Assembly (NCBI GenBank): GCA_041648175.1 | Contig: JBAZPO010000009.1 | Location: 62,001-126,000, forward strand | DNA: 64,000 nucleotides | DNA from: Desulfobaccales bacterium | GTDB taxonomy: Bacteria; Desulfobacterota; Desulfobaccia; Desulfobaccales; 0-14-0-80-60-11 | Reading direction: 5' to 3' | Shown here: piece after piece, positions 58,304-64,000 of the stretch | How positions within the stretch are numbered: the stretch's first letter is position 1 | How the letters are laid out: each line of letters opens with the position of its first letter | Notes under the pieces: generated by a model | Told to the model about the DNA's origin: nothing | What the model saw: the letters and a program-made list of their open reading frames with translations, nothing else | Databases searched by the model: none | Position numbers and translations under genes: made by a program

Positions 58304-59206
58304 ATGGCTGCAAAATTGATCAAAGGGGCCGAAGTGGCCGCAGAGATACGCGAAGAGTTGAAAAAAGAAGTAGAGGAACTCAAAGCCAAACATAATTTAA
58401 CCCCGGGACTGGTCACCATCCTGGTGGGCGAAGACCCCGGCTCCGTCAGCTACGTCACCGCCAAGCAGAAGACCTCCCACGAGTTGGGCTTCTATTCCAT
58501 CCAGGACAACCAGGCCCCGGACATCACCGAAGCCGCCTTGCTGGCTCTGATCGAGAAATACAACAAGGACCCCAAGATCCACGGCATCTTGGTGCAGCTC
58601 CCCGTGCCCAAGCACATCGACTCCAACAAGATCCTGTATGCCATCGACCCCAATAAAGACGTTGACGCCTTCCACCCGGTGAATGTGGGCCGCATCCTCA
58701 TCGGCAACTACGCTTTTCTGCCTTGCACTCCCGCGGGCTGCCAGGAACTCATCTATCGGGCTTATGGCGACCCCAAGGGCAAAGAAGTCGTGGTGGTGGG
58801 CCGCTCCAATATCGTGGGCAAACCCATGGTGGCCATTATGATCCAGAAGCGGCTCGGCGCCAACGCCACCGTGACCTGCGTCCACACCGGCACCCCCAAG
58901 GACAAGATGATCGAACACTGCCGCCGGGCCGACATCCTCATCGTCGCTGCGGGCGTGCCCAAGTACATTCAGGCTGATTGGATCAAAGAAGGTTGCTGTG
59001 TCATCGACGTCGGCGTCAATCGCATCGGCAAGAGCGAAAAGACCGGCAAAGCTATCCTGGCGGGCGACGTGGATTTCGAGGCCTGCTCTCAGAAAGCCTC
59101 CTTCATCACCCCGGTCCCCGGCGGCGTGGGCCCCATGACCATCACCATGCTCATGAAAAACACCGTCATGGCCGCCAAACTGTCCGTCGGCCTGGTGAAA
59201 CTGTAA
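58304..59206 (+). CDS. folD: Bifunctional methylenetetrahydrofolate dehydrogenase / methenyl-THF cyclohydrolase
   Basis: FolD interconverts 5,10-methylene-THF, methenyl-THF and 10-formyl-THF. The 300-residue protein has the active-site SYVTAKQKTSHELGF (Tyr-x3-Lys), IHGILVQLPVPKHID, PNKDVDAFHPVNVGRI, the NADP loop VVVVGRSNIVGKPMVAIMI and the C-terminal FITPVPGGVGPMTITMLM. All motifs are intact. The ATG at 58304 has GGAGG 8 bases upstream and is preferred to the GTG 18 bases earlier. In anaerobes of this group it often serves the Wood-Ljungdahl methyl branch; that is context inference only. Confidence 0.96.
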   Translation: MAAKLIKGAEVAAEIREELKKEVEELKAKHNLTPGLVTILVGEDPGSVSYVTAKQKTSHELGFYSIQDNQAPDITEAALLALIEKYNKDPKIHGILVQLPVPKHIDSNKILYAIDPNKDVDAFHPVNVGRILIGNYAFLPCTPAGCQELIYRAYGDPKGKEVVVVGRSNIVGKPMVAIMIQKRLGANATVTCVHTGTPKDKMIEHCRRADILIVAAGVPKYIQADWIKEGCCVIDVGVNRIGKSEKTGKAILAGDVDFEACSQKASFITPVPGGVGPMTITMLMKNTVMAAKLSVGLVKL

Positions 59207-59305
59207 GAGTATATTGAGTGAGGTTTTTGGGGAGGGGGCTAAAAGGGGTTTTTATTAAGTCCCCTTACCCCTCACCAACCCTCCAAAAATCCCTTATAGG
59301 GGAAA

Positions 59306-59335
59306 TGTAGGGGCGGGTTTTAAACCCGCCCCTAC
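59306..59335. repeat. GTAGGGGCGGG...CCCGCCCCTAC palindrome
   Basis: Almost perfect inverted repeat (arms of 13 bases around TTTTAAA) between the convergent folD and HisI-like genes; it can serve as a two-way terminator. Confidence 0.75.
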
Positions 59336-59344
59336 TATTTTTCC

Positions 59345-59755
59345 TCAGTGCGAAAACGCGATCTCCGGGTAGACTTCTTCCGGGTCGAAGGCTTTGGGGT
59401 CCGCAATCTCCCACCCCTCGGGGGTGAGGTGCCGGAAAAAGCAGGACGCGTAGCCCAGTTCGCAGGCGCCGCCGGCAGGCCGCACCTTCAGGAGCAACTG
59501 GTTGCCCCCGCAGGACAGACGCACCTCCAGGACTTCCTGAAAATGCCCTGAGGCCTCCCCTTTAGCCACCACCTTGCGTTTGTGGGGGTGGTAATAATGG
59601 ACCCGGCCTGTGGCGGCTATAAGCGAAAGCGCCTCTTGATTCATCTCTACCAGCATCAACACCCCGCCGCTCGCCGCGTCCTGGATGACCGCCGGCAGCC
59701 GTGTTTCGGCGGGCAGCGGCAGCCACTGGGGCAAGCTGGACCATAATTTCTGCAC
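59345..59755 (-). CDS. HisI-like protein lacking the Mg-binding aspartates
   Basis: A 136-residue protein with clear likeness to phosphoribosyl-AMP cyclohydrolase (HisI): LPAVIQDAASGGVLMLVEMN, QEALSLIAATGRVHYYHP, AKGEASGHFQEVLEVRL, then the metal region and a GGACELGYASCF end. The three zinc cysteines are in place (Cys82, Cys98, Cys105). In HisI the motif around the first Cys is DCDxD, supplying Mg ligands; here it reads SCGGN (81-85), so all three Asp are lost, and the His after the second Cys is Glu. It is probably not an ordinary histidine enzyme. The GTG start has AAGGAGGA upstream, so it is well expressed. A true hisI may exist elsewhere in the genome. Confidence 0.75.
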   Translation of the reverse strand: MQKLWSSLPQWLPLPAETRLPAVIQDAASGGVLMLVEMNQEALSLIAATGRVHYYHPHKRKVVAKGEASGHFQEVLEVRLSCGGNQLLLKVRPAGGACELGYASCFFRHLTPEGWEIADPKAFDPEEVYPEIAFSH

Positions 59756-59897
59756 CCCTGTCCTCCTTTCTCACCGGGCTTAAGGCGCTCCGGACCCTCA
59801 CAAGGGAAAAATCAATTTTCCCCCTCCCCTTTTTTAGCACGGGTCGGGCCGATCCAGGTTAAATATTTCCCCTAAGAACATTAAGGTAGAAAAAATC

Positions 59898-59927
59898 TTG
59901 ACATATTTTGTGGGGAGATGGTATTTA
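59898..59927 (+). promoter_or_regulatory. Possible promoter of the gene at 59987
   Basis: Perfect TTGACA (59898-59903), an 18-base spacer and TATTTA (3 of 6). Confidence 0.45.
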
Positions 59928-59986
59928 GGCGTAAGGCAAAGTGAAATTGCGCACAAATAATGGTCCAAAATAGGGAGGAGGAAAAG

Positions 59987-60409
59987 ATGGCGAGACTTGA
60001 GTATATTGAGTTTTATTACAGCACCAAGCATAAACCCGTAGATAAATATAAATGCGATAACGCCAATGTATTGAACCTGCTGAAGAGCTTGGAAGCCAAG
60101 GGGGTGGAAACCTCGGCCATCGATCTGGCGGACGTTGCCGATCCCTTCAAGCAGTATCACAAGGCCTCCAGCGGCCCCGCTTCCGATAAGCGCCCCGTTT
60201 TTGGCGAGGTTCGGGGTTCCGATTATAAAGAGTACTTCGGCAAGACCATCCCGGCCCTTTGCTGCTATGTCAAAAAGGGCGACAGGGCCCCGGTGGAAGT
60301 TTTTCCCCGTGGTGACAAAAAACTGGGGCGGGAATATCTCATTGAGGAATTCTTGGAAAATTATATCGGCGAGTTGGAAGGTCGGATCGAATCCCCCGAA
60401 GCCAACTAG
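59987..60409 (+). CDS. Conserved-looking small protein of unknown function
   Basis: A 140-residue soluble protein that I do not recognise. It begins MARLEYIEFYYSTKHKP, has a helix NVLNLLKSLEAKGVETSAID, a central Cys pair (ALCCYVKKG) and ends with an acidic helix (LIEEFLENYIGELEGRIE). The alternation of strands and helices, with a mid-chain CC before a strand, faintly recalls thioredoxin-like folds, but there is no CxxC. It has its own TTGACA box, a very strong GGGAGGAGG site and a clean terminator, so it is a single, probably well expressed gene. Its lack of a known family makes it worth a search. Confidence 0.75.
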   Translation: MARLEYIEFYYSTKHKPVDKYKCDNANVLNLLKSLEAKGVETSAIDLADVADPFKQYHKASSGPASDKRPVFGEVRGSDYKEYFGKTIPALCCYVKKGDRAPVEVFPRGDKKLGREYLIEEFLENYIGELEGRIESPEAN

Positions 60410-60426
60410 CCTTACTCCCTTGTCAG

Positions 60427-60457
60427 GCCCCACCTTGACCGGTGGGGCTTTTTTTGT
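60427..60457 (+). terminator. Intrinsic terminator
   Basis: GCCCCACC and GGTGGGGC (8 bp, perfect) around TTGACC, followed by T7. It ends the gene at 59987. Confidence 0.92.
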
Positions 60458-60507
60458 CTTGTCCCGCTATATAGTTAGATAATGCGCCTCGCGCATTATG
60501 AGAAGTT

Positions 60508-60538
60508 TAGTGTGGCGGGCCTCTGTGCCCGCCGTCCT
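60508..60538. repeat. GGCGGGCC...GCCCGCC repeat
   Basis: GTGTGGCGGGCCTCTGTGCC then CGCCGTCC, a member of the GGCGG palindrome group also found at 33743, 34620 and 58194. Confidence 0.5.
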
Positions 60539-60553
60539 TATTGGCACAGGCTT

Positions 60554-61108
60554 CTATCGGCTGCCTTTAACACCCGCCGAAGCCAGTTCCTTCAACACCT
60601 TGGCATACACCTCATAAGCGGGCCGCCCGAATAACACGAAGCGCACCCGCTCAATTTCCGGGTGTTGGGCCAGGTAGTCGGTCACGGCGGTGAGGGCTAC
60701 TTTGGCCGCGTCGTCCATAGGATAGCCGTAAACGCCGGTGGAGATGGACGGAAAGGCCAGGGTTTTCAGGCCCTTTCCCGACGCCAGCCTTAGGCTCTCC
60801 CGGTAGCACGACGCCAAAAACTCCGGTTCCCGGTGCAAGCCGTCCTTGTAGACCGGGCCCACGGTATGAATCACGTATCTGGCCTTGAGGTTGCCGCCCG
60901 TGGTGAGCCTGGCCTCCCCCGTGGGGCAGCCCCCCAGCTGACGGGCCTCCGCCTCGATAGCCGGCCCTCCGGTGCGGTGGATGGCGCCGTCCACCCCACC
61001 GCCGGGAACCAGGCGGGAATTGGCGGCGTTAACGATGGCCTCCGTGTCCTGCTGCGTAATATCGCCTTCCACCAACTCCAGGACGGCTTGCCCGACCCTC
61101 ACTTCCAT
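60554..61108 (-). CDS. Macro-domain ADP-ribose-binding/hydrolase protein
   Basis: A 184-residue macro domain of the MacroD/YmdB type: VEGDITQQDTEAIVNAANSR (ADP-ribose Asp), LVPGGGVDGAIHRTGG (the GGGVDGAIH catalytic loop), CPTGEARLTTGG, YVIHTVGP and FPSISTGVYGYPMDDAAKVA (second loop). Such enzymes remove ADP-ribose from proteins or O-acetyl-ADP-ribose. All key residues are intact. The ATG at 61108 has GGAGGTCAGTC upstream; the frame open to 61171 is not needed. It is upstream of no toxin or sirtuin, so its substrate source is unknown. It lies 82 bases downstream of the selenoprotein-like gene, same strand. Confidence 0.92.
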   Translation of the reverse strand: MEVRVGQAVLELVEGDITQQDTEAIVNAANSRLVPGGGVDGAIHRTGGPAIEAEARQLGGCPTGEARLTTGGNLKARYVIHTVGPVYKDGLHREPEFLASCYRESLRLASGKGLKTLAFPSISTGVYGYPMDDAAKVALTAVTDYLAQHPEIERVRFVLFGRPAYEVYAKVLKELASAGVKGSR

Positions 61109-61190
61109 GACTGACCTCCACACGGTGAGGGGAGGCAGGGGAATCACCTGCGACCCCCGACCTCCCCTCAAAATACTTGTTTCCGGGTTT

Positions 61191-61766
61191 TTATGCGGGG
61201 ATAAGGCGGTATGGCGCCGCCCGTTTGGCCCATTCGCTGCCGGGAAATTTGGCCATCAAGGTTTCATAGGCTTGCCGCAAAGGTTTGGGGTCGTGGCTCG
61301 CCTTGTAGCGGGAGACCCCCATGAAAAAGACCGCCTCCGGCGCAGCCCCGCTGTCGGGGTATTCCCGTAAAACCTCCTCAAACATGCCCTGGGCTTCGGG
61401 ATGTTGCTCGGCGTTGAAGTACCACTTGCCCTTGGCCACCATGAACGTGGGGATAAATTCCTCCGGCGGCAGAAAGCCCACCACCTGATGGGCCTCGTTG
61501 CCATCGGCATCCAGGACGAAAATGGCCGGAGTCCATTTAACCTTAAACTGCTCTACCAGGGCCGTGTTCGAGGTTTCGATCTGGACCGGCACAAAATTAT
61601 AATCCACAAACTTGATCACCTTCTCGTTAGGGTACGTAACCGCACCCATCTGCTGACAGCCGATTCACTGGGGATTGAAAAAGTCCAGGAGAACGGGCTT
61701 TTTCGTCTGCCTGGCAATCTCCTTGGCTTTGGCCAGGTCATCCAGCCAACAGATATTCAGGGCCAT
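61191..61766 (-). CDS. Thioredoxin-fold protein with in-frame TGA, candidate UxxC selenoprotein
   Basis: Read from the ATG at 61766 (AAGGAGGAATTAAC upstream) to the stop at 61191, the frame is 191 codons with a single in-frame TGA at 61667-61665 (codon 34). Before it: MALNICWLDDLAKAKEIARQ and KKPVLLDFFNPQ, the first strand of a thioredoxin fold. After it: IGCQQMGAVTYPN, i.e. TGA-I-G-C at the CxxC position. Then KFVPVQI-type strand (FVDYNFVPVQIETSN), the cis-Pro region KVKWTPAIFVLDADGNEAH and a C-terminal TPR-like helical part (about 115-190). So UGA very likely encodes Sec at the catalytic first cysteine. A bSECIS-like hairpin follows (61630-61647). A conventional call would start at 61649 and lose the active site. 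It may be a periplasm-independent thiol reductase. Confidence 0.8.
61630..61647 (-). promoter_or_regulatory. Bacterial SECIS-like hairpin
   Basis: On the mRNA strand GGGTGCG-GTTA-CGTACCC: 7 base pairs (one G-U) with a four-base loop that starts with G and has U next. The loop lies 24 bases after the TGA, within the 16-37 range described for bacterial SECIS elements recognised by SelB. Confidence 0.65.
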
Positions 61767-61944
61767 GTTAATTCCTCCTTTCCGCATAAGGCTGATGCCC
61801 CCTGTTGCCAAAACATAATCATTCTAAGATCAATGGCAAGGGATAGGCGAGGGTTCAACGCTTGAGCTTTAAAAGCATCTTTGCAGCCATTGCACCTCGC
61901 ATTTGCCATGATTATTTTATGTAAAAAACCAAGGGAGGCTCGCC

Positions 61945-62808
61945 ATGGGAAAATGTTTTGTTAAGGAGACGGAAAGGCGAGAATTGGATTCTTATGATCT
62001 GATCACTGTCTTGGGTTTATTAAAAGAGTATGACTGGAAGGAGATCTGGCGTCGTTACAGCAGCGGCGCAGCCCCGCAGGGCAAGATCGATTTGATGCTC
62101 AGCACCGAAAGCTATTACCTGGAAATGACCCTGGAAAGTTTAACTTCCCTGGCCGTATCTCCCAAATATCAGGCCAGCCCCAACCTGATGCAGTCCCTGA
62201 TTCGCCGCATCCTCTGCGGCCACCGCCACGGCCTCATCGTGGAGAAATTGCGGAGTTATGGGGTGCCCATCTCAGACGACACCCAATTGAACCTCTCCTG
62301 CTCGGTGGGGACCATCGGCGCCGACCTGGTGGTCAATCGCGTCGGCAACGCCCCGGAATACCGCTTCCGCAAGTTCGGCACCAGCAGGGTGGAGCAAGAT
62401 GAGCAGCGTCCTCTGGATCATTACGACTTGGTTTCCATTCTCTATCTGGCCCAACAGAATCGCACCGAACAGGTGCTGAACCGCTACGTGCCCCAGGAAA
62501 TCCTCAACGAAGGCGCTCCGGGCGAGCAGGTAGTGCGGTTCAACAGTGAAGCCGGATTGCACCGGGTGGATTTTTTCTTTCAGAAGATCCATAATGACGT
62601 CCCCCGGGGCGTCCCGGAACGGGGCAATGTCTCCTCCAGCACCATGCACCAGGTGGTGCGGCGGCTGTTCGCCGGTCACGCGCCTGAGCTTACGGCCAAG
62701 GAACTTACGGATAAGGGCATACTCATTACCACGGAGGAGGTCACCGGGGAATTCACCCTGGCCCGCATCCTCAACGACAACTTTATTGAGATGAATTTTA
62801 AGCGTTAA
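61945..62808 (+). CDS. Unknown protein made of two tandem copies of one domain
   Basis: I do not recognise this 287-residue soluble protein, but it has an internal duplication. Residues about 15-145 and 158-287 align: DSYDLITVLGLL / DHYDLVSILYLA at the start, RRY / NRY at about +22, then SPNLMQSLIRRILCGHRHGL / SSTMHQVVRRLFAGHAPELT and LRSYGVPI / LTDKGILI near the end. Shared residues include YDL, RY, M-x(4)-RR-x(2)-x-GH and G-[VI]-x-I. The unit looks like an alpha/beta domain with a conserved RR...GH pair that might bind a phosphate or nucleic acid; that is inference. The ATG has AAGGGAGGCTCGCC upstream. The VOC gene follows 11 bases downstream, so they are one unit. Confidence 0.75.
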   Translation: MGKCFVKETERRELDSYDLITVLGLLKEYDWKEIWRRYSSGAAPQGKIDLMLSTESYYLEMTLESLTSLAVSPKYQASPNLMQSLIRRILCGHRHGLIVEKLRSYGVPISDDTQLNLSCSVGTIGADLVVNRVGNAPEYRFRKFGTSRVEQDEQRPLDHYDLVSILYLAQQNRTEQVLNRYVPQEILNEGAPGEQVVRFNSEAGLHRVDFFFQKIHNDVPRGVPERGNVSSSTMHQVVRRLFAGHAPELTAKELTDKGILITTEEVTGEFTLARILNDNFIEMNFKR

Positions 62809-62819
62809 AGGAGGAAGTC

Positions 62820-63296
62820 ATGGCCGTTGCCGCAAAACCAATCCCGGAAGGATACCATACCATTACCCCTTACCTGGTAGTGCAGAGCGTCGCTGACGCG
62901 ATGGCCTTTTACCAGAAGGTCTTCGGCGCGACCGAACGGTACCGGCTCTCCGGCCCCGATGGCAAGTCCGTCATACATGGCGAGCTCCAAATCGGCGACT
63001 CGATTTTCATGTTGGGCGCTGAGGACCCTTCCTCGGAATGCAAATCGCCTCTAACTTTACATGGGTCTGCCGTTACGCTCTACCTCTACGTGGATGGTGT
63101 GGATGCCTTTTTTAACCGGGCCGTGGCAGCCGGTGCCAAGGCGGTGATGCCGGTTCAGGACATGTTTTGGGGCGACCGCGTGGGCACAGTTGAAGATCCT
63201 TTCGGGCACCGTTGGTCGGTCGCGACCCATACTGAGGACCTATCCCCGGAAGAAACCACCAGGCGTGCCGTGGAATTTTTCTCTTCAAAAGCCTGA
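62820..63296 (+). CDS. VOC-family (glyoxalase/PhnB-like) protein
   Basis: A 158-residue member of the vicinal-oxygen-chelate superfamily, PhnB-like branch: GYHTITPYLVVQSVADAMAF YQ start, FGATERYRLSGPDGKSVIHG ELQIG, FMLGAEDPSSE and a second beta-alpha-beta unit with DPFGHRWSVATH. Metal-ligand positions are partly kept (HGELQIGD with His/Glu, VEDPFGHRW with Glu/His). Proteins of this branch often have no known substrate. AAGGAGG precedes the ATG. It lies 11 bases after the duplicated-domain gene. A two-way terminator follows. Confidence 0.88.
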   Translation: MAVAAKPIPEGYHTITPYLVVQSVADAMAFYQKVFGATERYRLSGPDGKSVIHGELQIGDSIFMLGAEDPSSECKSPLTLHGSAVTLYLYVDGVDAFFNRAVAAGAKAVMPVQDMFWGDRVGTVEDPFGHRWSVATHTEDLSPEETTRRAVEFFSSKA

Positions 63297-63326
63297 AAAG
63301 TTCCCCTGAAGATTTTAGGCCGCGCA

Positions 63327-63350
63327 AAAGGCGGGTATCAACCCGCCTTT
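63327..63350. terminator. Bidirectional terminator between VOC and usp genes
   Basis: AAAGGCGGGT-ATCA-ACCCGCCTTT, a perfect 10-bp stem with A/T ends, midway between two convergent genes. Confidence 0.88.
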
Positions 63351-63367
63351 GCCCTTCGCTCGAAAAC

Positions 63368-63850
63368 CTACTCCACAATGCTTACGGCGCAGCCCTTGGC
63401 GTTCTGCACCACTTTATTCGTTATACTCCCCAAGAGCAGGGCCTTGGCCATGCCCATGCCGCGGCGCCCCATGACGATGGTATCGAAATGTCCTTCCTCG
63501 GCTTCGCTCAGGATATCCTCGGCCACGTCATAATATTTAGGCTTGAACTTGTTGACCACCGCGTTCTTGGGGATTCCTGCCGTGGTTAAGTGATTATGAG
63601 CCTTTATTACCAGGCCCTGCCATTGCTTTTCCTGTTCTTTCTGCCAGCTACCCACCAGCCGCTGCCGGGATTCCTTCTCCTGGTCGCTCAGGATGTGACC
63701 GTCATCCCAGAACGCCGGTGGTAGACCCGACAGAACGTGTAAGAGGGTGACGTGCACCCCCGGGGTGCGGCCGAAGGTTTCGGCCACGTAGTCCACCGCG
63801 CGCCAGGCCCCCTCCGAACTATCCAGGGCAATTAACACCTTATGGGCCAT
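63368..63850 (-). CDS. Universal stress protein (UspA family)
   Basis: A 160-residue UspA-fold protein: HKVLIALDSSEGAWRAVDYV at the start, HVTLLHVLSG, then the ATP-binding-type end IVMGRRGMGMAKALLLGSIT followed by NKVVQNAKGCAVSIV. The motif G-x2-G-x9-G-[ST]-x(2)-N that binds ATP in the MJ0577 class is present in this end block (GRRGMGMAKALLLGSITNKV). USPs help survival under stress and energy limitation. The ATG at 63850 has AAAAGGAGGCAGTC in front; the upstream open frame is not needed. Mid-chain helix (SDQEKESRQRLVGSWQKEQE) is longer than usual. Confidence 0.93.
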   Translation of the reverse strand: MAHKVLIALDSSEGAWRAVDYVAETFGRTPGVHVTLLHVLSGLPPAFWDDGHILSDQEKESRQRLVGSWQKEQEKQWQGLVIKAHNHLTTAGIPKNAVVNKFKPKYYDVAEDILSEAEEGHFDTIVMGRRGMGMAKALLLGSITNKVVQNAKGCAVSIVE

Positions 63851-63909
63851 GACTGCCTCCTTTTCCATAGATAAGGCACATTTTAAACATCTCCGGGAGT
63901 GGATGTCAA

Positions 63910-63937
63910 CCGGTGGCACAGGCTTTCCAGCCTGTAC
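63910..63937. repeat. CACAGGCTTTCCAGCCTGT palindrome
   Basis: ACCGGTGGCACAGGCTTTCC then AGCCTGTA; same family as 25395-25420 and 58144-58170. Confidence 0.7.
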
Positions 63938-64000
63938 TAAATCAGGCAGCCTTATGCCACATTATTACCGCAACCATTTCAAGAAATTAAACCGAAAACG

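Noticed and set aside
61191..61649. Treating the thioredoxin-like gene as a short frame starting at 61649, or as a nonsense pseudogene
   Set aside because: The upstream half is a conserved-looking thioredoxin start with a strong ribosome site, and the only interruption is a TGA at the catalytic Cys position followed by a hairpin; selenocysteine explains all of it better.
1..64000. CRISPR arrays, tRNA or rRNA genes
   Set aside because: No regularly spaced direct repeats with unique spacers and no cloverleaf or rRNA signature were recognised; the short repeats present are palindromic or directly adjacent.

Overview
The window looks like a chromosomal segment of a free-living, anaerobic Gram-negative bacterium, most probably a member of the Desulfobacterota (the former Deltaproteobacteria, e.g. 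a Desulfobacca- or Syntrophobacter-like lineage). This is inferred from gene content: RND and HlyD/ABC-2 envelope exporters, an outer-membrane porin, PEP-CTERM-type exported proteins, a hypFCDE hydrogenase-maturation cluster, citramalate synthase, many PAS/receiver signalling proteins, and an apparent UGA-encoded selenoprotein. No rRNA, tRNA, CRISPR array or complete insertion sequence was recognised. The DNA is GC-rich with a few AT-rich islands (about 7.45-7.8, 11.2-11.6, 27.85-28.2 and 33.7-34.9 kb). Almost every intergenic gap carries short palindromic or low-complexity repeats of several families.

Layout. 0-4.1 kb: end of a CorA transporter, a MerR-TPR regulator, a DUF488 protein, a PEBP-family protein, and an ArsR regulator followed by a membrane ferredoxin-type protein. 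4.2-11.2 kb: a large PAS-GGDEF-EAL protein, a FlgM-like fragment, a double GNAT protein and two secreted PEP-CTERM-like proteins. 11.8-22.4 kb: a long same-strand block of efflux genes (HlyD-type adaptor, two ABC ATPases, two ABC-2 permeases with a MarC gene between them, then an RND adaptor and pump). 22.4-27.8 kb: an orphan hicB with a truncated hicA, then hypE, hypD, hypC and hypF on the minus strand. 28.2-33.1 kb: a signalling island made of a response-regulator remnant, a receiver-PAS-PAS histidine kinase, a NarL-type regulator, a lone degenerate receiver and a pseudo-receiver kinase; the last two share an upstream sequence module. 33.3-37.3 kb: a cold-shock gene, a repeat-rich gene-poor stretch, a membrane protein coupled to a nucleoside phosphorylase, and a CruF-like carotenoid protein. 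37.5-43.9 kb: tsaD, nicotinate phosphoribosyltransferase, DedA, a second phosphorylase, a DUF1786 protein, a metallo-hydrolase and a GDT1-type cation transporter. 44.1-48.0 kb: aroK-aroC-tyrA-serS. 48.2-51.3 kb: a lipoprotein, a four-helix-bundle protein and a porin. 51.5-58.1 kb: an IspH-UbiA fusion, SGNH hydrolase, ComEA-like protein, cimA and lysC. 58.3-64 kb: folD, a degenerate HisI-like protein, small conserved genes, a macro-domain protein, the selenocysteine-type thioredoxin-like protein, an internally duplicated unknown protein, a VOC protein and a universal stress protein.

What stands out: a thioredoxin-fold gene at 61191-61766 whose reading frame is interrupted by one TGA exactly where the first cysteine of a CxxC motif should be, followed at the expected distance by a small G-first-loop hairpin. 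This is a strong candidate UxxC selenoprotein that ordinary gene calling would truncate. Other points are the IspH-UbiA fusion, a HisI-like protein lacking its Mg-binding aspartates, the shared promoter/operator module in the signalling island, and palindromic repeats that have eroded or extended genes (hicA, the first ABC ATPase, hypF). All functions are read from sequence alone, without database searches.
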